The notes: generated from the sequence alone by a model not told the origin. A DNA stretch of 19,625 nt from an uncultured bacterium (GCA_900554385.1 USHE01000011.1:1-19625), one strand, 5' to 3'; numbered from the stretch's first letter, positions 1-7,834 are shown. Numbers and translations are program-made.

Positions 1-756
1 TGCTCCGTCTTTTAAGATTTCACAGGCTTTCTCCACGCCAAGTCCTTTTCTGTAAGGTCTGTCGCTTATTAATGCGTGGAAGGCATCGGCTACGGCAACA
101 ATCCTTGCAGAAAGCGGAATTTCTTCCCCTTTAAGTTTTTCTGGATATCCCGAACCGTCGATATGTTCGTGATGGTATTTTACCATTGGGATTAAATCAC
201 GCAGGGCTTCGTTAGGCATAAGAACTTTTTCTGCACCGATTACAGGGTGTTGTTTCATTATTTCCCATTCATCATCTTCAAGTTTGCCCGGTTTTTTGAG
301 GACATTTTCAGGAATACCGATTTTCCCAACGTCGTGTAATAGTGCGCCAAGGGTAATTCTTTGAACTTCATCTTCAGGAAGATTTATTGCACGGGCAAGG
401 GCTTCCGAGTATCTGGAAACTGATGTTGAGTGACCTTTGGTGTATGGGTCTTTTGCATCAATTGCACCGGCAAGAGAGTTTGCAAGTTCCATAAGGTGGT
501 TTTGGGAAATAATTTGCTCGTTATTAAACTTATGGACAAGTTCTTCTTCAAAATTTATTCCAAGCTGGGCATGGCGTTTTGCAATTACCTCTGCAAACGA
601 ATTCAAAGCAGCGTCATCCCAGAAGTTAAAGTCTGAAGAACTTATGATTGCAGACATCCCTTCTTTATAACCTTTTGCCTGCGAAATATACATTGCCTGT
701 TCTGCAAGAATAAGAAGTTTTTCCTGATTTGCTGAACATTCAGGGTAAGTAGAATT
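1..756 (-). pseudogene. HD-GYP c-di-GMP phosphodiesterase part, separated from its GGDEF half by a stop codon; partial at left edge
   Basis: Reading on in the frame of the upstream GGDEF part gives 252 open codons with no stop or frameshift. First come the last GGDEF helices (EKLLILAEQAMYISQAKGY). Then follows an HD-GYP domain: KGHSTSVSRYSEALA, the metal-binding HD of LLHDVGKIGIPE, KYHHEHIDGSGYPEKLKGEE (carrying HH and the GYP signature), and ARIVAVADAFHALISDRPYR. All hallmark residues of an active c-di-GMP phosphodiesterase are present, so decay beyond the single TGA is not visible. No well-spaced ribosome site precedes the ATG codons just after the stop, so independent translation looks unlikely. 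The C-terminus lies beyond position 1. The intact protein would both make and break down c-di-GMP under GAF control. The stop may be a real nonsense mutation or a sequence error (one base, GGA to TGA). Confidence 0.8.
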
Positions 757-1881
757 TCAGACTGAAACCTTTAACGGTCCGACATCATCCACAAAACAGC
801 AGGACAGGGTGTATGTGATATATTCAGCGAGATATTTTGCATCGGAAGTTCCTGTGTTTGGCAGAATGATTGCGATTTCATCTCCGCCGTATCTTCCTGC
901 TTTATCATTTGAACGCATATTTTGTTTAACTTTTTCCGCAAGAAGTTTTATTACTTCATCGCCTTTGGCATGCCCGAGTTCACGGTTAATTTTGGAAATA
1001 TTGTTTATATCGAACATAATAACAGACAGTTCTGTATTGGTGGCTTCTGCAATTTTTAGTTCGTTGGCGAGAACTTCCTGAAATCCTCTGTGGTTGTACA
1101 AAGATGTCAAAGTATCGGTATTTGCAAATTTGTTTGTCTGTTCCAGCAAATCGATATTTTGGGCGTACATTGCAACGTAATTTGCAACAAAAGCCAGCAT
1201 GCCTGTGTCACAATTAATGGTATCTTTTCCGAGAATCATGACACCCATATTGCTGTTTATTGATGTAAGAGGCAGGATAATGGTTGATGATGTCTGCAAA
1301 TAAGGGATATTTAAAAACTTGTTGTCCTTTAACACAACTGTCGATGAATTTTTAAAGCATTCAACTACAGGACTCTGTTCGTCAGAAAGAAATATTTTTG
1401 AAGAGTATGTGCTTCCCATGCTATTTGTAAGTTTTAAGTTAATGCATTTTGATTTTTCATGGAATAAGCCGAAAGCTGTGAATGCGCAGTTTAACTTGTC
1501 GGTAAATATCTCATGCATAGCAGTAAACAGTTCGTGCTGAGTTTTTTTACCTTTGAGGGTAGTATTCATGCTCGTCAAAAGCTCAATATAGTTTACAGGT
1601 CTGTTGTTGGCGAGAGTGTTATTCAAGTAACCTGCGTAAAGTTTGTTTGTACTTTTGCTTAAATTAAAATTGTTAAGGCGGGCGACAATATCAGAATTAG
1701 AGGTTATTGGCTGGCTAACTGGAGCTTGTGCCGTATTTTGGGCAGGTTTACGCTTGCCCATTGAAGTTTTTTTGACCTCTAACGGGGATTTTTCAGGCGC
1801 AATCGGGTTGGACACTTTGTTTGTCAGAGTGTTGTTTAACCCTTTTGTTTCTTTATTTTCTTTCTGTAAATTTTTTTCCAA
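757..1881 (-). CDS. GAF-GGDEF diguanylate cyclase, N-terminal part of a GAF-GGDEF-HD-GYP protein cut by an in-frame TGA
   Basis: The first 80 or so residues are polar and low in complexity. Residues about 100-250 look like a GAF sensor domain, and the GGDEF domain starts near residue 255 (TDTLTSLYNHRGF). The active-site loop reads GRYGGDEIAI, and RSND sits five residues before GGDEI at the spacing of the inhibitory RxxD c-di-GMP site. The reading stops at TGA 757-759, inside the conserved motif near the end of the GGDEF fold: KVSV-stop-NSTYPE where relatives have SIGxSTYP. The same frame stays open to the left edge and encodes HD-GYP, so this is the front of one longer gene. As read, the product lacks the last GGDEF elements. 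The start is TTG at 1879-1881; a TAG lies four codons upstream, and an AGG-type ribosome site sits at a sensible distance. Family role: synthesis of c-di-GMP in the cytoplasm. Confidence 0.85.
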   Translation of the reverse strand: MEKNLQKENKETKGLNNTLTNKVSNPIAPEKSPLEVKKTSMGKRKPAQNTAQAPVSQPITSNSDIVARLNNFNLSKSTNKLYAGYLNNTLANNRPVNYIELLTSMNTTLKGKKTQHELFTAMHEIFTDKLNCAFTAFGLFHEKSKCINLKLTNSMGSTYSSKIFLSDEQSPVVECFKNSSTVVLKDNKFLNIPYLQTSSTIILPLTSINSNMGVMILGKDTINCDTGMLAFVANYVAMYAQNIDLLEQTNKFANTDTLTSLYNHRGFQEVLANELKIAEATNTELSVIMFDINNISKINRELGHAKGDEVIKLLAEKVKQNMRSNDKAGRYGGDEIAIILPNTGTSDAKYLAEYITYTLSCCFVDDVGPLKVSV

Positions 1882-1967
1882 AATTTCTGCCTACCTACTT
1901 ACCTTTTCAAAAACAGTGAAGGTTAATAATTGTCAAATTTTTCCGTAAATTTAACATTCCTTAAAAT

Positions 1968-1996
1968 ATTCTACTTTCCTGCAACACAAAACGCAA
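1968..1996 (-). promoter_or_regulatory. possible promoter of the GAF-GGDEF-HD-GYP gene
   Basis: On the minus strand TTGCGT (1991-1996) and TAGAAT (1968-1973) are separated by 17 bases, upstream of the TTG start at 1881. A perfect TTGACA lies closer to the gene (1931-1936) but has no convincing -10 partner. This is inferred from consensus match only. Confidence 0.3.
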
Positions 1997-2103
1997 TACG
2001 TCATTTAGATGGCTATAAGTTAGCGAAACCCTTTTTCTACACGTTGTTACATTTGTAGTATAACGTATTTTGAGTAACTTTTAAACCCTATTTTAAATAA
2101 TGT

Positions 2104-2120
2104 TTACACATAGTGTGTAA
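2104..2120. repeat. short palindrome, possible operator
   Basis: TTACACA and TGTGTAA form seven-base perfect inverted arms around TAG. It lies in the 285-base gap between the membrane-protein terminator and the c-di-GMP gene. The size and symmetry suit a dimeric regulator site, but no regulator gene is adjacent and chance in AT-rich DNA is possible. Confidence 0.3.
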
Positions 2121-2123
2121 TTT

Positions 2124-2155
2124 GATAAAAAAAGGACATCATTTGATGTCCTTTA
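2124..2155 (-). terminator. rho-independent terminator of the 79-residue membrane protein gene
   Basis: Arms AAAGGACATC (2131-2140) and GATGTCCTTT (2145-2154) form a ten-base-pair stem with a four-base loop. On the minus strand the stem is followed directly by a run of T (complement of the A run at 2127-2133). It lies 12 bases past the TAA of the membrane protein gene. Confidence 0.8.
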
Positions 2156-2166
2156 AAAATTAGTTT

Positions 2167-2406
2167 TTAGTATCTGGTGTGATTGTCCGTGTCTAAATTA
2201 GTTAGTTTGTCGTTGATGGACATCACGAGGTAGATTAAGAAGAAAACAAAAATAAAACTTACGAGTCCTCCCCATAATACACCTAATCCTGCCCATAGTC
2301 CTTGTGAACCGATTACCATAACTGTAGAAACGATTAGACCGATTAATGTTAAAATCGCCATAAGATCTACAATAAAACTACCAAATTTTACAACAAAATT
2401 CTTCAT
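2167..2406 (-). CDS. small membrane protein, two transmembrane helices, function unknown
   Basis: This is a 79-residue protein with two hydrophobic stretches, about residues 9-31 (FGSFIVDLMAILTLIGLIV) and 36-64, and a polar, charged tail (NDKLTNLDTDNHTRY). The second stretch holds a glycine/tryptophan-rich turn, GLWAGLGVLWGG. A strong ribosome site (AAGGAGAA) stands eight bases or so before the ATG, and a clear terminator follows, so it is very likely a real single-gene transcription unit. I do not recognise the family. Both ends are probably on the same side of the inner membrane. It is flanked by a c-di-GMP gene and a kinase-like gene, neither of which is close enough to imply a shared operon. 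Confidence 0.75.
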   Translation of the reverse strand: MKNFVVKFGSFIVDLMAILTLIGLIVSTVMVIGSQGLWAGLGVLWGGLVSFIFVFFLIYLVMSINDKLTNLDTDNHTRY

Positions 2407-2500
2407 AGTGTTCTCCTTCTATTTAAACTTTTTTATGATACTTGTATAGCAAAAGATTTGCATTCACACATGTGGTAATTAGTGTTGGTAAATCTATTTG

Positions 2501-5062
2501 TTATACAATTCCGAAGTTTATGCCAAGACAGCTCAGCGCGTCTTCTGTATTGTTTACAAAGAAGCTGTAACGTTTTGCGATTTCTTGTGCTGTAAGTTTA
2601 GGATTAATTTTAATTGAATCCTGAGTTGCTTTAGCCATTTCATTTACCAACTGTTTGATGATTGTATTTCTATCAACGGCTTTAGCAAGGTCATAGTTGC
2701 AGCTATTTGCGATATTTTGCAGACAGCCGAGGTTGGAGATAATATAAGTTTCTTCTGCTTTCATTTGGTTAATGTGACCGGCATTAGGAATGATGTTTTT
2801 CTTTTGCATAAAGTCTAAGCAGAAGCTGTTTACTGTTGAGAATATTTTTACAGGGTTATCAACATCTATTTTTGTATCTGTATTGTAGATGTTATCTTTA
2901 AGTGCTTCAGACATTTCTTTAATAATAGTCTTTTTATTATTGTTGCCTAATTTCGCACCCTCAAGCATTGCTTCTGCGATTGCGTCGGTGTTGCCTATCA
3001 GGTAATCTATGTGGTTAAAGAGATTTTTAATAGCTTGAGCTTGTTCAGTTTTTGTAGTATTTCCGTAGTCAATAATAGTAATTGGTTTTGAACCGTTTTT
3101 GAGGTTTTTAATTTTTTCAACATCAACGAGGATGTTACCGCCGTGAGGGTCGGATTGAACTACTTTCATGCCTTGTTTCGGGAGCGAGAATAATTGTTCG
3201 CAGTAAACTTTTACGTAATTCTCTACAAAGTTTTTAAAATCATCTTCTGTAAGATTTGCTTCTTTCCATTTCTGGGCAAATTTATCACTGTCAAGCTGAT
3301 ATCCCGGAGCTTTTTCCATGATAAATATGTGCTGTTTAGCGTCAATTACGCCGACAGGCTGGAATGTCGAGGCCTGTTCGCCGATTTCTTTTGCGGAAAT
3401 TGCTTCTTGATTAAGATGAATTTCGTCGCCCCATACTTTGTACATATTCTTAACCTGATTAATATCATATTCTTTGCGTTCAGGTGTTTTAATCGTTTGT
3501 TTAGAGGTGAATAATGAATAATCTTCCTGGGCACGCAGGTCAATTTTATTTAGAATTTTAGCTTTATCTGCCGCGATTTTATCTGAATCAAGGAAGTGTT
3601 GTTTGGTTAATTTAGCCACAAATTCGTTATTTGCAGCGTCTTTTACAAGATATGATTCTGCTACAGAGCCGACGCCGAGGAGTTTTTCTATTTTATATTT
3701 GCCGTTATATTCAGCGTCAAGCATTTTTTGTGCATCTTCAATGCTTCTTGATGTCGGGCATGAACTTTTAATATGTTTCAGGATTTGTTGAAGGTCTTTG
3801 AAACCATTGATGTCCATATTCTTTTCATCAAGCTCATCAAGAGCCTTATCAATACCTGAGGTTTCAAACGAGAACTTAAATTCTCTGCCATCATAGGATG
3901 ATGAATTTGTTTTGCGGGCGTTATATCCTTCGACCAGTTGATCAATCTGGTGAACCAGTTTTGTCTGTTTGTCGTCAGGAATATCTATAACCGTTTGTAG
4001 ATATTTTGGAAGGAATATATTTTCCTGTTCAAGTTTTCTGATTTTGCCTTCAATATTACCATTTTGTCCTTTTTCGAGTAAGATTTTCATAAAATCTTCG
4101 TCAAGTTTGGAAATACCTGTCGGGTCAAATTTTTCGCCCTTGATGATTACTCCGAGATCATAGCCGATATCACGGGCAAGCTGCTGGAATTCTGTTAATT
4201 GGCCTTCCGGAGGTCTATAGCTGATAACATGCTGTTTGTTTAGCTTGGTCAACTTTATTGAATCTGCTATTTGAGATATTTTCAAATGCCCGCGCGCCGC
4301 TGCTGCCGAAATTCCGGCAAGTCCTATAATTCCCACTAATAATGAATCTTTTTGTTTGCCTAAAAAGTCATTTATAGAAGGAAGTGTTTCATCGTCTTTT
4401 TTATCGGTTATGTATCTTGTGAATGCATTAATCGCAATACCTGCAGGTATGAGCATTGGATTTAGGGATGAGAGGAAGCCCGAAACACCGTCCAGTGTTC
4501 CCGATAATAAAATGGAATCATTCTTTTTCTGTTCTTTTCTTGCATTTTTGTCCATACCAAGAGAATCAAGTCCCTTTAAGCCGGCTTTTACTGCAAGTCC
4601 TGTTATTATAGATGCGCCTGCGGTCAAGGCTAATGCGTATTTTTTATATTTAGGGGTAAAAATATTCATCAATGTTTTGGCTTTTTTCCCCATAAAACCT
4701 ACTCCGACTGCTGATAGTGATGCAAGAGTGTCAATTGTTATTTCGGATTTGTTGAAGTTTGCATTTTCGTAGCGGTCTATGTAATCTTTGGTTTCTTTTT
4801 TTGTCGTTTTGTCTTCCTGATAGTCAATTAGTTTCTTTTGAACTTTTTTATCAGTAAGTCCGAGAGGGATAACCTTGTTGATAAGTCCATAAAATTTTGC
4901 AATAAACCCGCGTTTTTTCTTTGCTGAAACGTAGACATCATTCATGTCGTTATCAGCACTAATTGCAGCTCTAGGTGAAGCCTGTTTTCCTTTTTTCTTT
5001 TCATCAGACTTTTTAGCTGTGAATAATATATTTGCGTTATTTTCTGTAATTCTTCCGGACAT
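2501..5062 (-). CDS. UbiB/ABC1/ADCK-like atypical kinase with long membrane-associated N-terminal region
   Basis: Of 853 residues, the kinase-like part is about 455-800. Visible elements are a nucleotide-binding loop LLGVGSVAESYLVKD (461-475), the VAK lysine at K484, a catalytic loop QSDPHGGNILVD (636-647) matching the UbiB HADPHPGN pattern, and a metal-binding IIDYGN (663-668) in place of DFG. Family members act in quinone/lipid metabolism as ATPases or kinases; the substrate here is unknown. The first 455 residues are unusual: a lysine-rich disordered start, then hydrophobic segments near 112-123, 141-160, 182-212 and 240-258, followed by a charged helical stretch. The usual UbiB KxGQ region was not recognised, so this may be a divergent branch. 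The ATG is preceded by AGGGGAAATA. A weak promoter pair (TTGGCA and TACTTA, 17 apart) lies in the divergent gap to the gene at 5211, which shares an N-terminal motif with it. Confidence 0.75.
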   Translation of the reverse strand: MSGRITENNANILFTAKKSDEKKKGKQASPRAAISADNDMNDVYVSAKKKRGFIAKFYGLINKVIPLGLTDKKVQKKLIDYQEDKTTKKETKDYIDRYENANFNKSEITIDTLASLSAVGVGFMGKKAKTLMNIFTPKYKKYALALTAGASIITGLAVKAGLKGLDSLGMDKNARKEQKKNDSILLSGTLDGVSGFLSSLNPMLIPAGIAINAFTRYITDKKDDETLPSINDFLGKQKDSLLVGIIGLAGISAAAARGHLKISQIADSIKLTKLNKQHVISYRPPEGQLTEFQQLARDIGYDLGVIIKGEKFDPTGISKLDEDFMKILLEKGQNGNIEGKIRKLEQENIFLPKYLQTVIDIPDDKQTKLVHQIDQLVEGYNARKTNSSSYDGREFKFSFETSGIDKALDELDEKNMDINGFKDLQQILKHIKSSCPTSRSIEDAQKMLDAEYNGKYKIEKLLGVGSVAESYLVKDAANNEFVAKLTKQHFLDSDKIAADKAKILNKIDLRAQEDYSLFTSKQTIKTPERKEYDINQVKNMYKVWGDEIHLNQEAISAKEIGEQASTFQPVGVIDAKQHIFIMEKAPGYQLDSDKFAQKWKEANLTEDDFKNFVENYVKVYCEQLFSLPKQGMKVVQSDPHGGNILVDVEKIKNLKNGSKPITIIDYGNTTKTEQAQAIKNLFNHIDYLIGNTDAIAEAMLEGAKLGNNNKKTIIKEMSEALKDNIYNTDTKIDVDNPVKIFSTVNSFCLDFMQKKNIIPNAGHINQMKAEETYIISNLGCLQNIANSCNYDLAKAVDRNTIIKQLVNEMAKATQDSIKINPKLTAQEIAKRYSFFVNNTEDALSCLGINFGIV

Positions 5063-5210
5063 TATTTCCCCTGTATTTATTTATAAGTAACCTGAACTTT
5101 TAAAATTGCCAATGGTTTATAAAAGTTTTAAGATTTGTTAATAAAAAAAGAGGCGTGTGGCAATTTTTCTTTATGTTTTGATTTTAAAATATTGGGAAAG
5201 GTTTTTTTTA

Positions 5211-6614
5211 ATGGACGGCATTTCAGAAGTTTCACAAGCCAACAGTAAAAATAATGTCAAGATAACAGGCGGGAAAAATTCGCCTGCAGTTCCTGTGAAA
5301 ACTGCACCTTTGCCTAATGATTCAGTTGAACTTTCTTCTAAAAAGGGAAATAAGTCGTCCGATTTCGGAAAAATTGCCGCTATGCTCGGGATGATTTCTA
5401 TTGCGGTTGCCGGTGCCACATATGGCGGTATAAAAGTTTTCGATAGATATTTCCAAAAATTGCATTGTGGGATTAAAAAAGGCGAAATTAACGATGCTTT
5501 GTTTAATTTTATCAGGAAAAACGATATTTCTGGAAGAAGATTTAATGATAAAGAGAAAATCCTGAAAATTGATGAAAATTTAACGGATGAGAATTTTCTT
5601 ATTCTGAAACAGCTTACAAAAATGCAGGATGAAAATTCAAAGCGTTGGGGGCTTGCTGAAAAAAGGTTTAGTCTTGACGAGATTACTGAACTTTTGACAG
5701 GTACAAATGAATTCAATATTAAATATCTTGAACAGCTTGCAAAAAAATCAGATACACAATATAACTATACAACGACTTTTAATGCAGGGAATATGCTGCC
5801 TGTATTGAAGAACATTACTCCTGATAATGAAAAAGTTGTTAAGGAACTTATTGAAATAACAAAAATAGACAACTCAAAAGAACTCGTTAAATGTTTACAA
5901 GGGATAAATAAAGATAACGTAGATGTTTATCAAATGCTTCTTTCTACAAGACGAAAGGGCGGACCTACGGAATTATCTCTTGAAGATATACAGAGTGTTG
6001 CAAAATGGCTTGAAAAAACAAAAAATCCGCAGTGTGCAGAATTCTTCCTTAATGCTGAGACAAATAACGGTACAGGTTTATTCAGATACAGTATGGAGGA
6101 TATTGATAAGCTTTTGAAAATTGCAAAAGAAGAAAATCTCGATACTTATAAAAAATTGTATGATTTAAAATGTACAGCAGATGTGGAATCCGGTATGATT
6201 CAGCTTCTCAAATCTGTGACAGATGACAATATAAATCTTGTAGAACCTTTGCTTACAAAGAAAGAAAATAGTGAGCTGCTTAGTCAATATGTAATTTTTC
6301 AGAATTGGGATAACATTGGTAAAGTTTTGAAATCTGTAGATAAAAAGAACAAAGATTGCGCCTCTCAAATTATAGATATTATTGACAGCGGAAGATATAA
6401 AAAAGATTTGGATTGGAATTATGGTGATGTGGATAAATATCTGCCGGAACTATTTGAAGAATTGAGTAAAAATCCTGAAAAGCTAAAATTAGCTGATGAT
6501 ATTCTTAAAAAGGGTATTGTAGATGAAAAGCAAACTCTTGATTTCCAAGCATTCTATGATAAATACAAAAATATTAATCACAAATCTGACTATCCAGACA
6601 TCTTTCCATTCTAA
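5211..6614 (+). CDS. membrane-anchored alpha-helical repeat protein, function unknown
   Basis: I start this at ATG 5211 (467 residues), which has AAAGG nine bases upstream; the frame is open back to a GTG at 5157 whose ribosome site is too close. The N-terminus is polar and disordered with NDSVELSSKK (about 36-45), followed by one transmembrane helix (about 53-72, IAAMLGMISIAVAGATYGG). The rest is soluble and helical. It carries degenerate repeats with a shared core: LKNITPDNEKVVKELI, LQGINKDNVDVYQMLL, LKSVTDDNINLVEPLL and LKSVDKKNKDCASQII, with a weaker earlier copy LTDENFLILKQL. Such arrays usually form a curved binding scaffold. There are no catalytic motifs. It is divergent from the UbiB-like kinase, which has a similar ND...V..S.KK motif ahead of its membrane segments, so a shared location is plausible. 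The 3' end overlaps the convergent small membrane gene. Confidence 0.7.
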   Translation: MDGISEVSQANSKNNVKITGGKNSPAVPVKTAPLPNDSVELSSKKGNKSSDFGKIAAMLGMISIAVAGATYGGIKVFDRYFQKLHCGIKKGEINDALFNFIRKNDISGRRFNDKEKILKIDENLTDENFLILKQLTKMQDENSKRWGLAEKRFSLDEITELLTGTNEFNIKYLEQLAKKSDTQYNYTTTFNAGNMLPVLKNITPDNEKVVKELIEITKIDNSKELVKCLQGINKDNVDVYQMLLSTRRKGGPTELSLEDIQSVAKWLEKTKNPQCAEFFLNAETNNGTGLFRYSMEDIDKLLKIAKEENLDTYKKLYDLKCTADVESGMIQLLKSVTDDNINLVEPLLTKKENSELLSQYVIFQNWDNIGKVLKSVDKKNKDCASQIIDIIDSGRYKKDLDWNYGDVDKYLPELFEELSKNPEKLKLADDILKKGIVDEKQTLDFQAFYDKYKNINHKSDYPDIFPF

Positions 6615-6774
6615 AAGCTTGTTCAACATCAGGAAACAAGTGTGTTGAACAAGTAAAAAGAATTGTCACCATAATTAGTGTAAGTTTTATTTTAATATTA
6701 ATTTTTGAAAACAGTAAAACCCAGTTTGAAGCTGCCAGTACAATAAGAATAAACATATAGATTTTCATCTGCAT
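6574..6774 (-). CDS. small hydrophobic membrane protein, possible partner of the upstream gp7-like protein
   Basis: From ATG 6774 this encodes 66 residues. Two hydrophobic stretches (MFILIVLAASNWVLLFS and LTLIMVTILFTCSTHLF) are separated by a basic KINIKIK linker, which predicts a two-helix hairpin in the inner membrane. The frame is open to an ATG at 6885 (103 residues, one more hydrophobic segment), but that start has no ribosome site, whereas 6774 has AGGA seven bases upstream. The last 41 bases overlap the convergent helical-repeat gene, which is tight but not unusual. The family is not recognised. It follows the 305-residue gp7-like gene on the same strand, so an immunity or accessory role is conceivable. 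It could also be a spurious reading frame. Confidence 0.4.
   Translation of the reverse strand: MQMKIYMFILIVLAASNWVLLFSKINIKIKLTLIMVTILFTCSTHLFPDVEQAFRMERCLDSQICD
6618..6653. repeat. 11-base inverted repeat at the convergent gene ends
   Basis: CTTGTTCAACA (6618-6628) and TGTTGAACAAG (6643-6653) are perfect arms around a 14-base loop, beginning three bases after the TAA of the helical-repeat gene. It lies inside the coding sequence of the small convergent membrane protein. There is no strong T run on either side, so it would be a weak terminator or a transcript-end stabilising hairpin. Confidence 0.5.
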
Positions 6775-6916
6775 TGTAACTTCCTGCTCCCAGAACACGT
6801 AGTGCGTATAAGGGATATCAAAAGTTATATAAAGACAGAAAAGCGTTTTCAGTATGTTGTAAATTATTCGTTTGAAAAGTTCCATATATTCAGTTTAAAA
6901 ATGATTTCAAGGAATT

Positions 6917-7834
6917 TCAATCTCTAACCTTAATAATATTTCCGGCATTTTTAACACTATCTTTACAAGCTTGTGGCTCGTGACCTTTTTGTATTCCGTA
7001 TATGTCAGCCTGTAAATCCTCGAGGGAGTCATTCCATGCCCGTTCAAATTCCATCCCTTCAAAGATAACTTTTTTAAAAATATCGTAAACTTCTTTTCCG
7101 TAGCTTAATACATAAGCTGTAACTTCTCCGCTTAAACCGCGTTTAACAGCTTCGCAATTTGCTTTTGCGTGATGATATTTATCATTTTCCCGGAATTGAA
7201 TCATCTCTGCCTTATTTTTTTGAAAATCGTGGTAGGCATTCCGGGCTGTTTGAATGTCATTCATAAGAGAATAGGCAAGATTTGCCGTGACAGTGGTTGA
7301 ATAAACTGTAATGGCATTTTTTACAAATTCTTGAATTACATCAGTGTCTTGTTTTGCAGAGTTAATGTTTTCAGATAGGGAATCCAGTTCCTCAAAAAAT
7401 TCGGTACAGTAACATTCTTCATAATTATCCGGAATTTCTTCGATTTTACATTTGCAATTCGGGTGTGGTTTATCCGGTATGTCATCTTTTGTTTCAAATT
7501 CTTGTCCGTCGAGTGCCTGACAGGTTTTACAGGCATTAGGCTCTGTTTTCCAAATATATTTTGAATTGCTAATTCCGCCTTTAAGGACTAAGTTATTTGT
7601 GTTAAAGTTATTGGTTAAATCCAAAAGGCGGCTGCCTTCCTGTTTTGCGGAGTCAGATAATCCGGAGTCTGTCAGGGTATTGTATCTGTATAACGATTGT
7701 TCAAGATTGTTTAAATGGTTATATAAATCATTATTCCGTGCGGCTTTTGATTTTAAGCCTGAGATAAGATTAAGTAAATTTTTATCGGATTTATTTTCTG
7801 CTACTATTTTTTTTATTTTTTCTTTTAAATTCAT
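6917..7834 (-). CDS. protein with phage gp7-like CxxC...HPNCxC cluster and an unassigned C-terminal domain
   Basis: This is a 305-residue soluble protein with no signal peptide. Residues 1-85 are helical and charged. Around 100-135 is ACKTCQALDGQEF followed by KPHPNCKCKIEE, the cysteine/histidine pattern found at the C-terminus of SPP1 gp7/Mu gpF-type phage head morphogenesis proteins. A nearby CYC adds more metal-ligand candidates. The C-terminal third holds NDKYHHAKANCEAVKRG, then helices KEVYDIFKK and a SLEDLQADIYGIQKG segment. From memory, KYxHxxAxCE-like motifs also occur in toxin tips of Rhs-like proteins, which I could not verify. No capsid, portal or terminase gene is near, so this is either a domesticated phage remnant or a toxin-like protein borrowing the motif. 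The start ATG has AAAGG upstream. It lies 99 bases downstream of the PHP-UvrD gene on the same strand. Confidence 0.6.
   Translation of the reverse strand: MNLKEKIKKIVAENKSDKNLLNLISGLKSKAARNNDLYNHLNNLEQSLYRYNTLTDSGLSDSAKQEGSRLLDLTNNFNTNNLVLKGGISNSKYIWKTEPNACKTCQALDGQEFETKDDIPDKPHPNCKCKIEEIPDNYEECYCTEFFEELDSLSENINSAKQDTDVIQEFVKNAITVYSTTVTANLAYSLMNDIQTARNAYHDFQKNKAEMIQFRENDKYHHAKANCEAVKRGLSGEVTAYVLSYGKEVYDIFKKVIFEGMEFERAWNDSLEDLQADIYGIQKGHEPQACKDSVKNAGNIIKVRD

Noticed and set aside
757..759. Alternative genetic code with TGA read as glycine
   Set aside because: TGA correctly terminates the ketoreductase (15724-15726) at the family-standard end, and the gp7-like gene also stops at TGA. A single mutation or sequence error is simpler.
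809..1081. Plus-strand open frames opposite the GGDEF, kinase, helicase and ketosynthase genes
   Set aside because: They are antisense shadows: no ribosome sites, no domain-like sequence, and the minus-strand frames carry complete family motifs.
5157..5210. Upstream GTG start extending the helical-repeat protein by 18 residues
   Set aside because: Its ribosome-like AGAGG is only about four bases away, and the extension places an extra hydrophobic stretch before an otherwise normal start. ATG 5211 has a better-spaced AAAGG.
6775..6885. Longer 103-residue version of the small membrane protein starting at 6885
   Set aside because: No ribosome site precedes this ATG, whereas the internal ATG at 6774 has AGGA at a good distance. 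It cannot be fully excluded.
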